The notes beneath the pieces were generated by a model that saw only the letters and a program-made list of their open reading frames with translations, was not told where the DNA came from and made no database searches. From Gammaproteobacteria bacterium (lineage in GTDB: Bacteria > Pseudomonadota > Gammaproteobacteria > Steroidobacterales > Steroidobacteraceae), in NCBI GenBank assembly GCA_028293725.1, contig JAQGOE010000067.1:1-12351 (forward strand): a stretch of 12,351 nucleotides of DNA. Reading direction: 5' to 3'. The position numbers and the translations under genes were made by a program. Positions 1-8,124 of the stretch are shown here, in pieces. Numbering within the stretch: position 1 is the stretch's first letter; each line of letters opens with the position of its first letter.

Positions 1-41
1 GCGAACGCATGCGTTTGTCCCAACGGACGGCGCGAGTGGCG

Positions 42-2486
42 TTAGAACGCGTTGCCGATCGAAAATTGAAACATCTCGGTTTCGTCGCCATAGTACTTCC
101 AGGTGGTGGATTGACGGTTGATGGGAAACGCCAGGCTGAAGCGGAAGAGTCCCAGCGGCGCGAGCCACTGAACCGCAACTCCTGCGGAGGTGCGCAGCTT
201 TTGCGGGCTGAAGTGATAGTTAATGAGAGACCCGTTGCGATCCTTGAAGGTCTCCTGGCCGTAATAGAAGGCATTACCGGCATCGAAAAACAGGCTGGCG
301 CGGGCGCTCGAGGCGAATTTCGGGGGCATAGGCAGAAGGGCTTCCACCTGGGTGGATACCGCGGCATTTCCTCCGTAGGGATAACCCAGCGAGTCGCGCG
401 GCCCCAGCGTTCCCTCACGAAAGCCTCGCACGGAGTCAGGGCCTCCAATGAAGAAGTCGCGGTTGGGCGGCAGCGCGGTGGTGCTGCCGAGACCCGCGCC
501 GTAACCCAACCGCGTGTTCACGCTGAGCGGTACGGCGCGCAAGATTGGGAGCGGCACGCGCAGGAACTGCTGGTACTGATAATTTGCTATTGCGTACCGG
601 ACAGGCAAACCCGGCGGCGTGATCGCCAGCGTCAGGTTGTGAAACGCGCCCTGGGTCGGAAAGAGGGTGCGGTTGCGGCTGTCGTAGACCCAGCCGAGCG
701 AGGCTTCGACCGTGTCGTAGGTCGTCCCTGCGATGAAGTAGGACCCGGATGCGTTGAAATAGGGGGTGCCGTTTGACCCGACCCAGTCCTGAAGTTGTTG
801 GGAGGCGGTGGTGATCGTCGCCAGATCGACGTGCTGAAAGGAAGCGCCCAGGCGAACGACCTGGTATTCCGAGACGGGATAACCGAAGTCGACACCCGCC
901 AGATAGGTTTTGGTGGAGAACTCGGATGAGGCGGAGGTAAACCGGCTGATATCCGAGTAGGAGAGGCTGAGGGTGCGGCTGATGCCGTCCGGTGTCAGGT
1001 ATGGATTGGTGTGCGACAACCTCAGCACTTTGCTGTAGCTCCCGAAGCTCGCCTGAATAGCGGCGCGCTCACCGGAGCCAAAGACATTCGCATCGACATA
1101 GTCGCCATTGATGGAAAAGTGCTGCACTTCGGAAAAGCCGAGGCCCCCGCTGAGCTGGGAGCTCGGGCCATCCTCGACCTTGAAATTGACGTCGACGAGA
1201 TCGGGGGCACCGGTCACCGGTAGGGTCTCGGAATCCACGCTTTTCACGAACGACAAACGTTGAATGCGCTGCTTCGAGCGCTCCAGCGAGGTGTTGGATA
1301 ACCAGCCGCCCTCGAGCTGGCGCAGCTCGCGGCGCAGAACTTCGTCGTTGATGCGGTTCGATCCGGAGAAAGTGATGTTGCGGACATACACGCGATTGCC
1401 TGGATCGATGAAGAAAGTCAGCTGCACCTGGTGGGTCGCGTTGTCGGGCGTAGGTACCGGCTCGACCTTCGCGAACGCATAGCCGTCGCGGCCCAGGCGG
1501 TTCAGGATGAGCTGCTGGGTGGCGGTGATGAGCTTGCGGTTGAAGATCTGCCCCGGCTGCACCAGCAGGAGACTCTCGAGCTCCTGCTTCGGGACCGCGA
1601 ACGTGCCCGCGAGCTTGATGTCGGACAGCTTGAAGACTTCACCTTCCTGCACGTTGACGGTGATGAAGATGTCGTCCTTCTCGGGAGCGATGGCGACTTG
1701 CGTGGACTCGACGTTGAAGTTCGCATATCCCCTGTCCATGTAGAAATTGCGCACCTTCTCGAGGTCGCCCTGCAACGTCTCGCGCGAGTACCGGTCGTCC
1801 TGCTTGTACCAGGACAGCAAGTTGGGCATTTTCAGCTCGAGGGTATCGAGGATCTCACTCTGCTCGAACCTCGTGACGCCGACGAGGTTGATCTCGCGGA
1901 TTCGGGCGCGCTTGCCTTCCTTGATTTCGATTTTGATCTTCACGCGGTTGCCGGACTCCTCGTCGACTTTGGTCGCGACGCGCACGCCGTACTTACCGCG
2001 GCTGAAGTACTGGTCCGTCAGATACTGGGTGACGTCCTCCAATACCGAGCGGTCGAAGATCTTGCCGGTGGCCAACCCGACGTTGCGCAAGGATTTCTGC
2101 AGATCCTCGGTCTTGATGTCCTTGTTGCCGGTGATCTCGAAGCTCTCGATGGAGGGACGCTCGAGCACAACGACGATCAGCGTGTTGCCGTCCCGTCGCA
2201 TCTCGATGTTGCTGAAGAAGTTGGTGGCGTACAGGGCGCGAATCGCCTCTCGAACGCGCTGTGGCGTGAGGTGATCGCCGATGTTGACGGGCAGATAGTT
2301 GTAGACCGAGCCTTCAGCAACCCGCTGCAGACCCTCGATCCTGATGCCGCTGACTTGGAATTCCGCTGGATTGGTGATGGCTGTTTCCTGGGCGTGCGCG
2401 CGGGCCGCGACCACGAAGGCCAGCGCCGCCGCGGCGCGCGCGCCGAGCCGTGCGGGTCGGCGTGTGCGCGAGTGAACGGTGCTCAT
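42..2486 (-). CDS. bamA: BamA, outer-membrane protein assembly factor (complete)
   Basis: Central subunit of the BAM complex, which folds and inserts beta-barrel proteins into the outer membrane. The 814-residue product is about the length of E. coli BamA (810). Residues 1-32 read as a signal peptide: an Arg-rich start, a hydrophobic Ala/Val core and an AHA|Q cleavage site. Five POTRA domains follow at roughly 45-112, 113-192, 194-283, 286-364 and 367-440, and then a 16-strand-type barrel to the end. The VRGF motif of the lid loop L6 is at 686-689. The C-terminal beta-signal FQFSIGNAF ends in Phe and parallels the end of E. coli BamA. POTRA3 and POTRA5 segments such as YMDRGYANFN and VLRRELRQLEGGWL also match closely. 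No Shine-Dalgarno is visible before the ATG. The gene is divergent from gspD, not preceded by rseP as in the usual cluster, so a paralogue or a relocated copy is possible. The family call is very secure. Confidence 0.96.
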   Translation of the reverse strand: MSTVHSRTRRPARLGARAAAALAFVVAARAHAQETAITNPAEFQVSGIRIEGLQRVAEGSVYNYLPVNIGDHLTPQRVREAIRALYATNFFSNIEMRRDGNTLIVVVLERPSIESFEITGNKDIKTEDLQKSLRNVGLATGKIFDRSVLEDVTQYLTDQYFSRGKYGVRVATKVDEESGNRVKIKIEIKEGKRARIREINLVGVTRFEQSEILDTLELKMPNLLSWYKQDDRYSRETLQGDLEKVRNFYMDRGYANFNVESTQVAIAPEKDDIFITVNVQEGEVFKLSDIKLAGTFAVPKQELESLLLVQPGQIFNRKLITATQQLILNRLGRDGYAFAKVEPVPTPDNATHQVQLTFFIDPGNRVYVRNITFSGSNRINDEVLRRELRQLEGGWLSNTSLERSKQRIQRLSFVKSVDSETLPVTGAPDLVDVNFKVEDGPSSQLSGGLGFSEVQHFSINGDYVDANVFGSGERAAIQASFGSYSKVLRLSHTNPYLTPDGISRTLSLSYSDISRFTSASSEFSTKTYLAGVDFGYPVSEYQVVRLGASFQHVDLATITTASQQLQDWVGSNGTPYFNASGSYFIAGTTYDTVEASLGWVYDSRNRTLFPTQGAFHNLTLAITPPGLPVRYAIANYQYQQFLRVPLPILRAVPLSVNTRLGYGAGLGSTTALPPNRDFFIGGPDSVRGFREGTLGPRDSLGYPYGGNAAVSTQVEALLPMPPKFASSARASLFFDAGNAFYYGQETFKDRNGSLINYHFSPQKLRTSAGVAVQWLAPLGLFRFSLAFPINRQSTTWKYYGDETEMFQFSIGNAF

Positions 2487-2625
2487 GTGCGTCGGATGAT
2501 ATGCACCGGCGCTGCGGAATGTGTTGCACGTGTTAGCTGACGTTGTCTAAAAATGTAAGTTGGAACTGCGGGTGACCGGGTCGGTCTCTAGGAGCAACTT
2601 CAGCCGCACGCGAGTTGTTAAGATC
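2487..2625. promoter_or_regulatory. Divergent intergenic region bamA / gspD
   Basis: These 139 bases must hold the start signals for both divergent genes. Rightward, TTGCAC (2524-2529) and TAAAAA (2548-2553), 18 bases apart, are a weak sigma70-like pair for gspD, matching 3 of 6 and 4 of 6 consensus positions. Leftward, a TATCAT box (complement of 2496-2501) lies only about ten bases before the bamA ATG with no good -35, which would give an almost leaderless transcript. An AGGAG at 2589-2593 is too far from the gspD ATG to act as its ribosome site. The region is clear; the individual boxes are guesses. Confidence 0.35.
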
Positions 2626-4632
2626 ATGGAGACAGTATGGAGGATCCGCGCCCGAACGGTGCGCCGCGGTACGCACACGTTGATTCTTGGAGGGGCGTTG
2701 ATTGCGACTCTCGCGATGGCCGCGGAGCACGGCGGCGATGAGAAAATAACTCCAAACTTCAGAGATGCGGACCTCGCACAGATCGCCGAGACGGTCAGCG
2801 CGGTTACCGGCAAAACCTTCGTGCTCGATCCGCACCTACACACGCAGGTCTCCATGATTTCCTCGACGCCTCTGAGCCCGAAAGCCTTTTACGAGGCGTT
2901 TCTCGCAATCCTGCAGGTCTACGGCTACATTGCCGTGCCCTCTGGAGGGGTCGTCAAGATCATCCCCGACGCCAATGCGCGGCAGATGCCGTCGCTGGAT
3001 CTGCCCGAACACGTCAGCTCGAGCTCGGATGAGATTGTGACGCAGGTGGTCGAAGTGAAGAACGTCGCTGCCGCGCAGTTGGTTCCGATACTACGGCCGA
3101 TGATGCCGCAGTATGCACACCTGGCAGCCTATCCGGCTGCGAATATTCTCGTCCTCTCGGACCGTGCGAGCAATGTGCACCGGATGACCCGGATCATCCA
3201 GCGAGTCGACCAGGTGGGTGATCAAACCGTGGAGGTCATCCCCCTCGAGAATGCTTCGGCGGCGGAGACGGCGCGAGTGGTTAACTCGCTCTACCAGGGC
3301 GGCGCGGAAGGCGGGGTGAATGTCAAAGTGGTGGCGGATGATCGCGCGAACAACGTGCTGGTCAGCGGTGATGTGGCGCAGAGGCTACGGGTGCGTGCCC
3401 TGATCGCAAGCCTCGATAGTCCATTGAAGAGCGGCGGGGATACTCGGGTGCGCTACCTGCATTTCGCCAACGCCGAAAAGCTTGCCCCGCGACTGAAAGA
3501 GCAGGTCACCGGTCTCGCGCAGGTGAGCGCCGGCGGTTCCGGGGGGGCGCAGGCGGGCGTGCAGGCGCAGGCGGAGAAGAACGCGATGATCTGGGCCGAG
3601 CCGGGCACCAACGCGCTGATCATCACCGCGCCACCCAAGGTCATGGCCGCCATCATGGAAATCATCGACAAGGTGGACATTCGCCGCGCGCAGGTGCTGG
3701 TGGAGGCCGTGATCGTGGAAGTCAATGCGGATAAGACCTCCGATATCGGCGTCAACTGGGCGGCCTGGTCGCAAGGCAGCGGCTCCCAGACTCCCATCGC
3801 GGGATTCATCGAGCCCGTGGGCGGCACCTCGCTCGTCGACCTCGCCACCACCGCGGAGAGCATCGCCAGTAGCAAATCGGCGTCGAGCACCAGCTCGCTC
3901 ACCGGGACTACGCTCGGCCTCGGCAAGATTGCCTCCAACGGCATCAACTTCGCGGCCACGCTCAAGGCGTTGAGCGGCGATGCCCACACCAACATCATTG
4001 CCACCCCGTCGGCGGTCACGCTCGACAATCAGGAAGCCGAGCTGAAAGTCGCGCAGGAGGTGCCCATCATCACGGGCTCCTACACGACCTCCAGCGGCTC
4101 GAGCAGCTCTTCGAGCGGTAGCACAAACCCATTCCAGACCGTGCAACGGCAGGAAGTCGGAACTATCCTCAAGGTCACCCCGCAGATTGCCGCGGAGGGC
4201 AACTCGGTCGTTCTCAAGATCAGCGTCGAGAGCTCGAGTGTCGCGGCAACTTCCGCGTCCACAGTGGACATCACGACCAACAAACGGACCGTCTCGACGA
4301 ATGTCCTGGTGGAGGACGGCGGAATCGTGGTGCTCGGCGGCCTCATTTCCGACACGGTCACGCGTAGCGAGCAGCGCGTCCCATTTCTCGGCAGCCTCCC
4401 TATCATCGGGTACGCGTTCAAAACCCGGGACTACAGCAGGACCAAGAACAATCTCATGATTTTCATCCGGCCCAAGATCCTGCGCACACCCGAGCAAACG
4501 GCGATCGTGACGGACGCCAAGTACAACTACATCATCGAGGAGCAGCACAAGGCAGACAAGAAAGGCTCAGCGCCCTTGTTGCCCTCGGAAACGCCGCCAG
4601 TACTGCCGCCCCTGAACGGTGGCCCACCCTGA
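2626..4632 (+). CDS. gspD: GspD, type II secretion system secretin (complete)
   Basis: Outer-membrane secretin that forms the multimeric gated channel of the type II secretion system. The reading frame is open upstream to a TTG at 2560, but I start at the ATG at 2626. The 668-residue product then begins with a clean signal peptide: Arg-rich residues 1-17, hydrophobic 18-31 and cleavage near AMAA|E. Domains in order are N0 (about 41-115, with FRDADLAQIAETVSAVTGKTF), N1 (138-198), N2 (202-266), N3 (275-350, with a Gly/Ala/Gln-rich insertion at 302-316), and the secretin barrel domain (358-617). The hallmark VPFLGSLPIIGYAF is at 585-598, followed by TKNNLMIFIRPKILR. A Ser/Gly-rich loop (488-499) sits before NPFQTVQRQEVG in the gate region. 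The tail is Pro-rich and has no obvious pilotin-binding S-domain. No other gsp gene is adjacent: bamA is upstream and divergent, and the downstream gene is convergent. GspD is a better fit than PilQ or a type III secretin. Confidence 0.93.
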   Translation: METVWRIRARTVRRGTHTLILGGALIATLAMAAEHGGDEKITPNFRDADLAQIAETVSAVTGKTFVLDPHLHTQVSMISSTPLSPKAFYEAFLAILQVYGYIAVPSGGVVKIIPDANARQMPSLDLPEHVSSSSDEIVTQVVEVKNVAAAQLVPILRPMMPQYAHLAAYPAANILVLSDRASNVHRMTRIIQRVDQVGDQTVEVIPLENASAAETARVVNSLYQGGAEGGVNVKVVADDRANNVLVSGDVAQRLRVRALIASLDSPLKSGGDTRVRYLHFANAEKLAPRLKEQVTGLAQVSAGGSGGAQAGVQAQAEKNAMIWAEPGTNALIITAPPKVMAAIMEIIDKVDIRRAQVLVEAVIVEVNADKTSDIGVNWAAWSQGSGSQTPIAGFIEPVGGTSLVDLATTAESIASSKSASSTSSLTGTTLGLGKIASNGINFAATLKALSGDAHTNIIATPSAVTLDNQEAELKVAQEVPIITGSYTTSSGSSSSSSGSTNPFQTVQRQEVGTILKVTPQIAAEGNSVVLKISVESSSVAATSASTVDITTNKRTVSTNVLVEDGGIVVLGGLISDTVTRSEQRVPFLGSLPIIGYAFKTRDYSRTKNNLMIFIRPKILRTPEQTAIVTDAKYNYIIEEQHKADKKGSAPLLPSETPPVLPPLNGGPP

Positions 4633-4671
4633 GCGGAACTCAAGGCCAATGGGGCAGCGGCGGTGAGAGGT

Positions 4672-4708
4672 GAACCGCGGCCGCCCCACTCTGGAGCGGC
4701 CGCGGTTC
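4672..4708. repeat. Inverted repeat, 13-base arms (hairpin 1)
   Basis: Arms at 4672-4684 and 4696-4708 are perfect reverse complements, and the core CCGCGG is itself palindromic. An alternative weaker pairing exists: TGGGGC at 4650-4655 is complementary to GCCCCA at 4683-4688. The structure could be a REP-like extragenic element, but the window holds no second copy, so family membership cannot be judged. Confidence 0.8.
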
Positions 4709-4709
4709 G

Positions 4710-4737
4710 GCCGCGGTAGGCGTTACTCTACCGCGGC
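4710..4737. repeat. Inverted repeat, 10-base arms (hairpin 2)
   Basis: Arms at 4710-4719 and 4728-4737 are perfect reverse complements around an 8-base loop. The left arm shares GCCGCGGT with the right arm of the preceding hairpin, and the right arm shares ACCGCGGC with that hairpin's left arm. Arms can therefore re-pair between the two structures. Confidence 0.8.
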
Positions 4738-4747
4738 AGGGGCCCGG

Positions 4748-7700
4748 TCAGAAGCCTATCCGAAATCCGACACGGAACGCGAGTCCCAGGGTGTCGTAAA
4801 AGATCGGATTCGTCCCGCCGAAGTTGTCGGCGAGTCCGAAGGCCGTCACGCCAACGGCCAGCGGTGGGCGGCGGTTGAGCAGGTTGTTGACCTGTGTATA
4901 GAGCTGCATCTCCTTGATTCCCGGAATGCCGCTGAGACTGTATGCGGCGTTCAGATTGAACAGGAAATAGCTGCCTATGGAGTTGTAGGGTAACTGGTGC
5001 AACCCGAGAGCGGTTGCGTTCGCATAGTTGGGGTCGTTCGGCGTTACGCCCAGGTAGTCCATGATCCCGCGACTCACGAAGCTCATGCTCGGCGTTACGC
5101 TCCAGGGGCCCTGCTTGTACGTCGTCATGAGCGTTCCGCGCCACTTCGCATCGGGGGTATAGTCGTTCAGGAACGAGTTGCCTCTACCGGTCTGTCCCAG
5201 GATTTCGTAGACGCGCCCGCCCGGGTACGCCTGGAAAAGCTGGCTGTTCATGAAGGTGGTCAGCAGGCGGGTATTCAGGCTGGCGCCATGGCTCAACTCG
5301 AGGGCGTAATTCAGGGAGAAGTCCACACCCTTCACTTCGTAGAAGGCGCCGTTGAAGGAGGTAGCTGTGATCGTTTGTATGTTGTCGGCTCCCCCCTGGA
5401 ATGCGGCGACTCCGCCGGAGTTGGGATCGAACACGAGCATGTTGCAGTAGGCTTGCACTCCCGCACGGCAGCCACTCTTGACCAGGGTGGTGCTCGCCTG
5501 CTCGATGGCGTTGTGGACCTTGATCTGGAAGTAGTCGGCGGAGAACTGCAAGCCCGGCACGACATGGCTCGGGGTTAGAATGAAGCCGATCGTGGTCGTA
5601 TCAGAGGTTTCCGGCCGCAGGTTGACGTTACCCTCGAGGTGAAAAGTGCAGGGATCGGCATAGTAGTTCGCGCCTGTGCCGCAATAGCCGTAAAGACCAC
5701 CCGAGCCAATGATCTGGCCGTAGTAGAGCTCGCGGAAGTTGGCCGCGCGCGCGTCACGGGACTGGCTGCCGCGCAGGCGCAACCACTCGACCGGTTCCCA
5801 AAGCCCCGATAGCTTCCAGGTCGTCAGATTGTGCTTGAACTCCTGACCTGACGCATCGATTCCATACAGGGCTTTGTTGTCGTAGCGCGATTCGCGGCCC
5901 GCGAGGTCGAGCTCGAGCAGATGAGCCAGCGGCAGATCCTTCGCCAGGGGCAGGTTGGCTTCCAGGTAGGCCTCGTTGACCGTGACGGCGCCGCCGAAGG
6001 GCTCGCCATATTGGATGAGGTAATCGGTTCGCAGCGCATCCGAGATTCCCGAGACCTCGTCGTTGTGCCCGACTTCCTGCCGCCATTCGAATCCAGCGGC
6101 AGCCGTGAAAGCGCCTGCTCCGATTCCATGGAAGACCTCGCCCGAGGTGTTGACGGCGACCACGGTCTGCTCGTAGCGCAGGCGCTCGTCGAGCTTGCCG
6201 AAGGAGTAGTCGTGCGCCCCTTGGGACATAGCCTGATTGCCGAACGGGTTCAGGGGCACGCAACTTTGGGCAAGTGCCGGGTTGGCGCCTGCGTACCCGG
6301 CAGCCTGCTCGTGCGGATCGGCCGCATTGAGACCGTGTAGCGTGACATAACATGCTGGCTGCCCCGTCGAGGGATTCACGACCGAATCAATGGCCATGAG
6401 GTACGTTTCGGAGTGACGGTTGTCCTGTACCAGCTGGTCGCGCTGCGTCAGTCCGTATTGATAGTAGCCGTCCCACGTCCAGGAGCCGGCCAGCTTGCCG
6501 TCGAACCCGACTGAAAACCTCTTCACCTCCGTGGTGAAACGCGTGAGTGAGTTGACCTGACTGGTCCAGTCCTTGTTGATATACGCACCATTGCCGACCG
6601 CGCTCATGAGGGCCGGATCGTTCTGAATGAAGGCGTTCTGGGGGCTGATGAAGAGATTTGTCGAGGTGAGCGCCTGCGTGTAGTTGGTCGTTTGCACCTT
6701 GCCCCAGTTCGCGTCCGCCGTCATTTTGATCGTATCGGTGACTTGCGCTGTGAGTATGCCGGTCGCAATGCCGCGGTCGATCGGTGCCATCAGGTTCGTG
6801 TACTGGTAGATGGGAGTTCCGTCGCCTCCGGGGACGGTATTGCTGTAGGAGCCACGGTTCGTGGCATACGGCTGCTGCCCCAAGGCGAACGGCATAGTGG
6901 CGCTGCCATCGGGCGTTGCCTGCAGGGTGGAGATGTTTGATCCGTAGGCGGCGCCTTGTGCGAGAAAGACACCCGTGGAGCTGATCTGGTTGGAGCGCAG
7001 GTTGGTGCCGAAGCTGTAGCCTCCCGCACCGTTTTGATACAGACCGGCCCCTTCATGACACCAGGTCCGGACGTCGTAGCAGCCCAGAGGGTCCTGCTTT
7101 TCGATCTCCGCCCCCAGCACGAAATGTATACGGTCATCGAACACACCCCCACCGTAGGCGGCGCCCAGGTGCCGGTCGCGGGCGTCACTGTGGCTCGTCT
7201 GGAAGAAGTCGCCGTCGAGCTTTCCCCCGTCGAGCTTGTTGTTCAGCAGGATGTTCTCCACTCCGGCGATCGCGCCCGAGCCGTAGGCTGCCGAGGCGCC
7301 TCCGGTGACCACATCGATACGTTCGACCAGGATCTGCGGAATGAAGTTCAGGTCGACACTGTCGCCCTGATCGGTCTGTACGAATCGGCGGGTGTTCACC
7401 AGAGTGAGCGTGCGGCTGCCGAAGTAGGGATTGAGGCCGCGGATATCCGAGATGTAGGAACCGGTAAAGAAGTTCGCATTGCCGGTGGCCGCTGGCGTGA
7501 ATGTCGATACGTTGGCCGGGGTCTGTGTCAGTGCCGCACCGACATTGACCATGCCCATATTCTCCATCGCAGTCGTATCGACCACGGTCGTCGGGGTCGG
7601 AGTGTTGAAGTCATTGACACGTTTGATGCGGGAACCCGTGATGGTGATCTCCTCCAGCGTGGCTGCCGGTGTGGCGCTCGGCGGCTCCTGGCTCCACGCA

Positions 7701-7792
7701 GGAACAGTGCTCGTTGCGGCCAGAGCGAGCGCGCACGCAGCCCTCACGAATGCGCGGCTGTGTGGATTGGGCGGTTGAGAGGCTGCAGTCAT
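4748..7792 (-). CDS. TonB-dependent outer-membrane receptor (complete, substrate unknown)
   Basis: Large ligand-gated outer-membrane transporter of 1014 residues, energised by TonB-ExbBD. Residues 1 to about 34 form a signal peptide (hydrophobic ACALALAATSTV, then AWS|Q). LEEITITGSRI at 46-56 is the usual lead into the plug and serves as a TonB-box-like region. The plug runs to about residue 185, with DIRGLNPYFGSRTLTLVNTRR at 116-136 split across its core and VERIDVVTGGASAAYGSGAIAGVENIL at about 156-182. The barrel follows and ends in FRVGFRIGF with the terminal Phe expected of a BAM substrate. Eight cysteines fall in four close pairs (CX6C, CX29C, CX10C, CX7C), probably loop disulfides. The start is supported by GAAGGGGG (complement of 7798-7805) five bases before the ATG. 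No periplasmic-binding, transporter or enzyme gene adjoins it, so the ligand (carbohydrate, aromatic, peptide or siderophore) is open. It is divergent from the baeS-baeR pair, which may control it. Confidence 0.93.
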   Translation of the reverse strand: MTAASQPPNPHSRAFVRAACALALAATSTVPAWSQEPPSATPAATLEEITITGSRIKRVNDFNTPTPTTVVDTTAMENMGMVNVGAALTQTPANVSTFTPAATGNANFFTGSYISDIRGLNPYFGSRTLTLVNTRRFVQTDQGDSVDLNFIPQILVERIDVVTGGASAAYGSGAIAGVENILLNNKLDGGKLDGDFFQTSHSDARDRHLGAAYGGGVFDDRIHFVLGAEIEKQDPLGCYDVRTWCHEGAGLYQNGAGGYSFGTNLRSNQISSTGVFLAQGAAYGSNISTLQATPDGSATMPFALGQQPYATNRGSYSNTVPGGDGTPIYQYTNLMAPIDRGIATGILTAQVTDTIKMTADANWGKVQTTNYTQALTSTNLFISPQNAFIQNDPALMSAVGNGAYINKDWTSQVNSLTRFTTEVKRFSVGFDGKLAGSWTWDGYYQYGLTQRDQLVQDNRHSETYLMAIDSVVNPSTGQPACYVTLHGLNAADPHEQAAGYAGANPALAQSCVPLNPFGNQAMSQGAHDYSFGKLDERLRYEQTVVAVNTSGEVFHGIGAGAFTAAAGFEWRQEVGHNDEVSGISDALRTDYLIQYGEPFGGAVTVNEAYLEANLPLAKDLPLAHLLELDLAGRESRYDNKALYGIDASGQEFKHNLTTWKLSGLWEPVEWLRLRGSQSRDARAANFRELYYGQIIGSGGLYGYCGTGANYYADPCTFHLEGNVNLRPETSDTTTIGFILTPSHVVPGLQFSADYFQIKVHNAIEQASTTLVKSGCRAGVQAYCNMLVFDPNSGGVAAFQGGADNIQTITATSFNGAFYEVKGVDFSLNYALELSHGASLNTRLLTTFMNSQLFQAYPGGRVYEILGQTGRGNSFLNDYTPDAKWRGTLMTTYKQGPWSVTPSMSFVSRGIMDYLGVTPNDPNYANATALGLHQLPYNSIGSYFLFNLNAAYSLSGIPGIKEMQLYTQVNNLLNRRPPLAVGVTAFGLADNFGGTNPIFYDTLGLAFRVGFRIGF

Positions 7793-8124
7793 TCATTCCC
7801 CCTTCGATGCAGGCGTGACAGGTTCGATCACCACGACGAAAGTGCCGGATAGTTGAGTCTCTAAATGTGGAGGGATGTTGGAGGGTTTGTGGAGTGTGGG
7901 GCTGCCGCTCGTCAAAGGAACTTTTCCGCACGGGGAGGATGGTCGGGGTTGGAGCTATCGCATTTCGTAAAAATGTGTAAAGACAGCGGCGGTCAGGGGG
8001 GCGGAGAATGATGCAATGTTGGAAACTTTGTGACATTTGGCGGCTCTGACTGCGAGGCGAGACCGCATTTGCTCGCGAAGCGGCCGTCGCGGGAGTCGTT
8101 CGATCACCGCGAGACAGGAAGAAT
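7793..8124. promoter_or_regulatory. 332-base divergent control region, TonB receptor / baeS
   Basis: No open frame here resembles a gene. The middle (about 7905-8040) is richer in A and T than its flanks and includes a CATTTCGTAAAAATGTGTAAAG stretch around 7971-7982, the kind of composition expected of promoters. On the minus strand TTGACG (complement of 7910-7915) is a passable -35, but the -10 near 7886-7892 is poor. AATGT at 8015-8019 and ACATT at 8033-8037 form a short inverted repeat with a 13-base spacer, and CGCGA/TCGCG (8074-8078 and 8087-8091) forms another. No confident promoter or BaeR box can be placed. The region probably drives both genes because no other start region exists for either. 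Confidence 0.4.

Larger units (their letters stand above)
4633..4747. terminator. Convergent gspD / TonB-receptor gap with two strong hairpins
   Basis: This gap holds the 3' ends of two convergent genes. Hairpin 1 has a perfect 13-base stem (GAACCGCGGCCGC at 4672-4684 with its complement at 4696-4708) and an 11-base loop. Hairpin 2 has a perfect 10-base stem (GCCGCGGTAG at 4710-4719 with its complement at 4728-4737) and an 8-base loop. Only one base separates them. Neither is followed by a T-run on either strand, so they are not textbook intrinsic terminators. They could still stop or protect transcripts from both directions. The stems are exact; the termination role is inferred from the convergent position. 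Confidence 0.6.

Noticed and set aside
1..11. Possible start of a next minus-strand gene (skp-like) left of bamA
   Set aside because: Only eleven bases are available and no clear ribosome site is visible, so no gene can be supported.
1431..2540. Open frame of 369 codons on the plus strand opposite bamA
   Set aside because: It is antisense to a clearly coding bamA, has a composition typical of a GC-rich shadow frame (repeated Leu/Asp/Val/Glu) and resembles no family I know.
3385..4548. Open frame of 387 codons on the minus strand opposite gspD
   Set aside because: It lies wholly antisense to a well-conserved secretin and is rich in Arg, Asp, Gly and His with no recognisable domain.
6956..7852. 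Open frame of 298 codons on the plus strand opposite the TonB receptor start
   Set aside because: Shadow of the receptor gene; low-complexity Val/Arg/Gly composition and no ribosome site or domain.
8015..8037. AATGT-N13-ACATT as a BaeR or other operator
   Set aside because: Five-base arms are expected by chance in a 332-base region, and the sequence does not clearly match a BaeR box as I know it.
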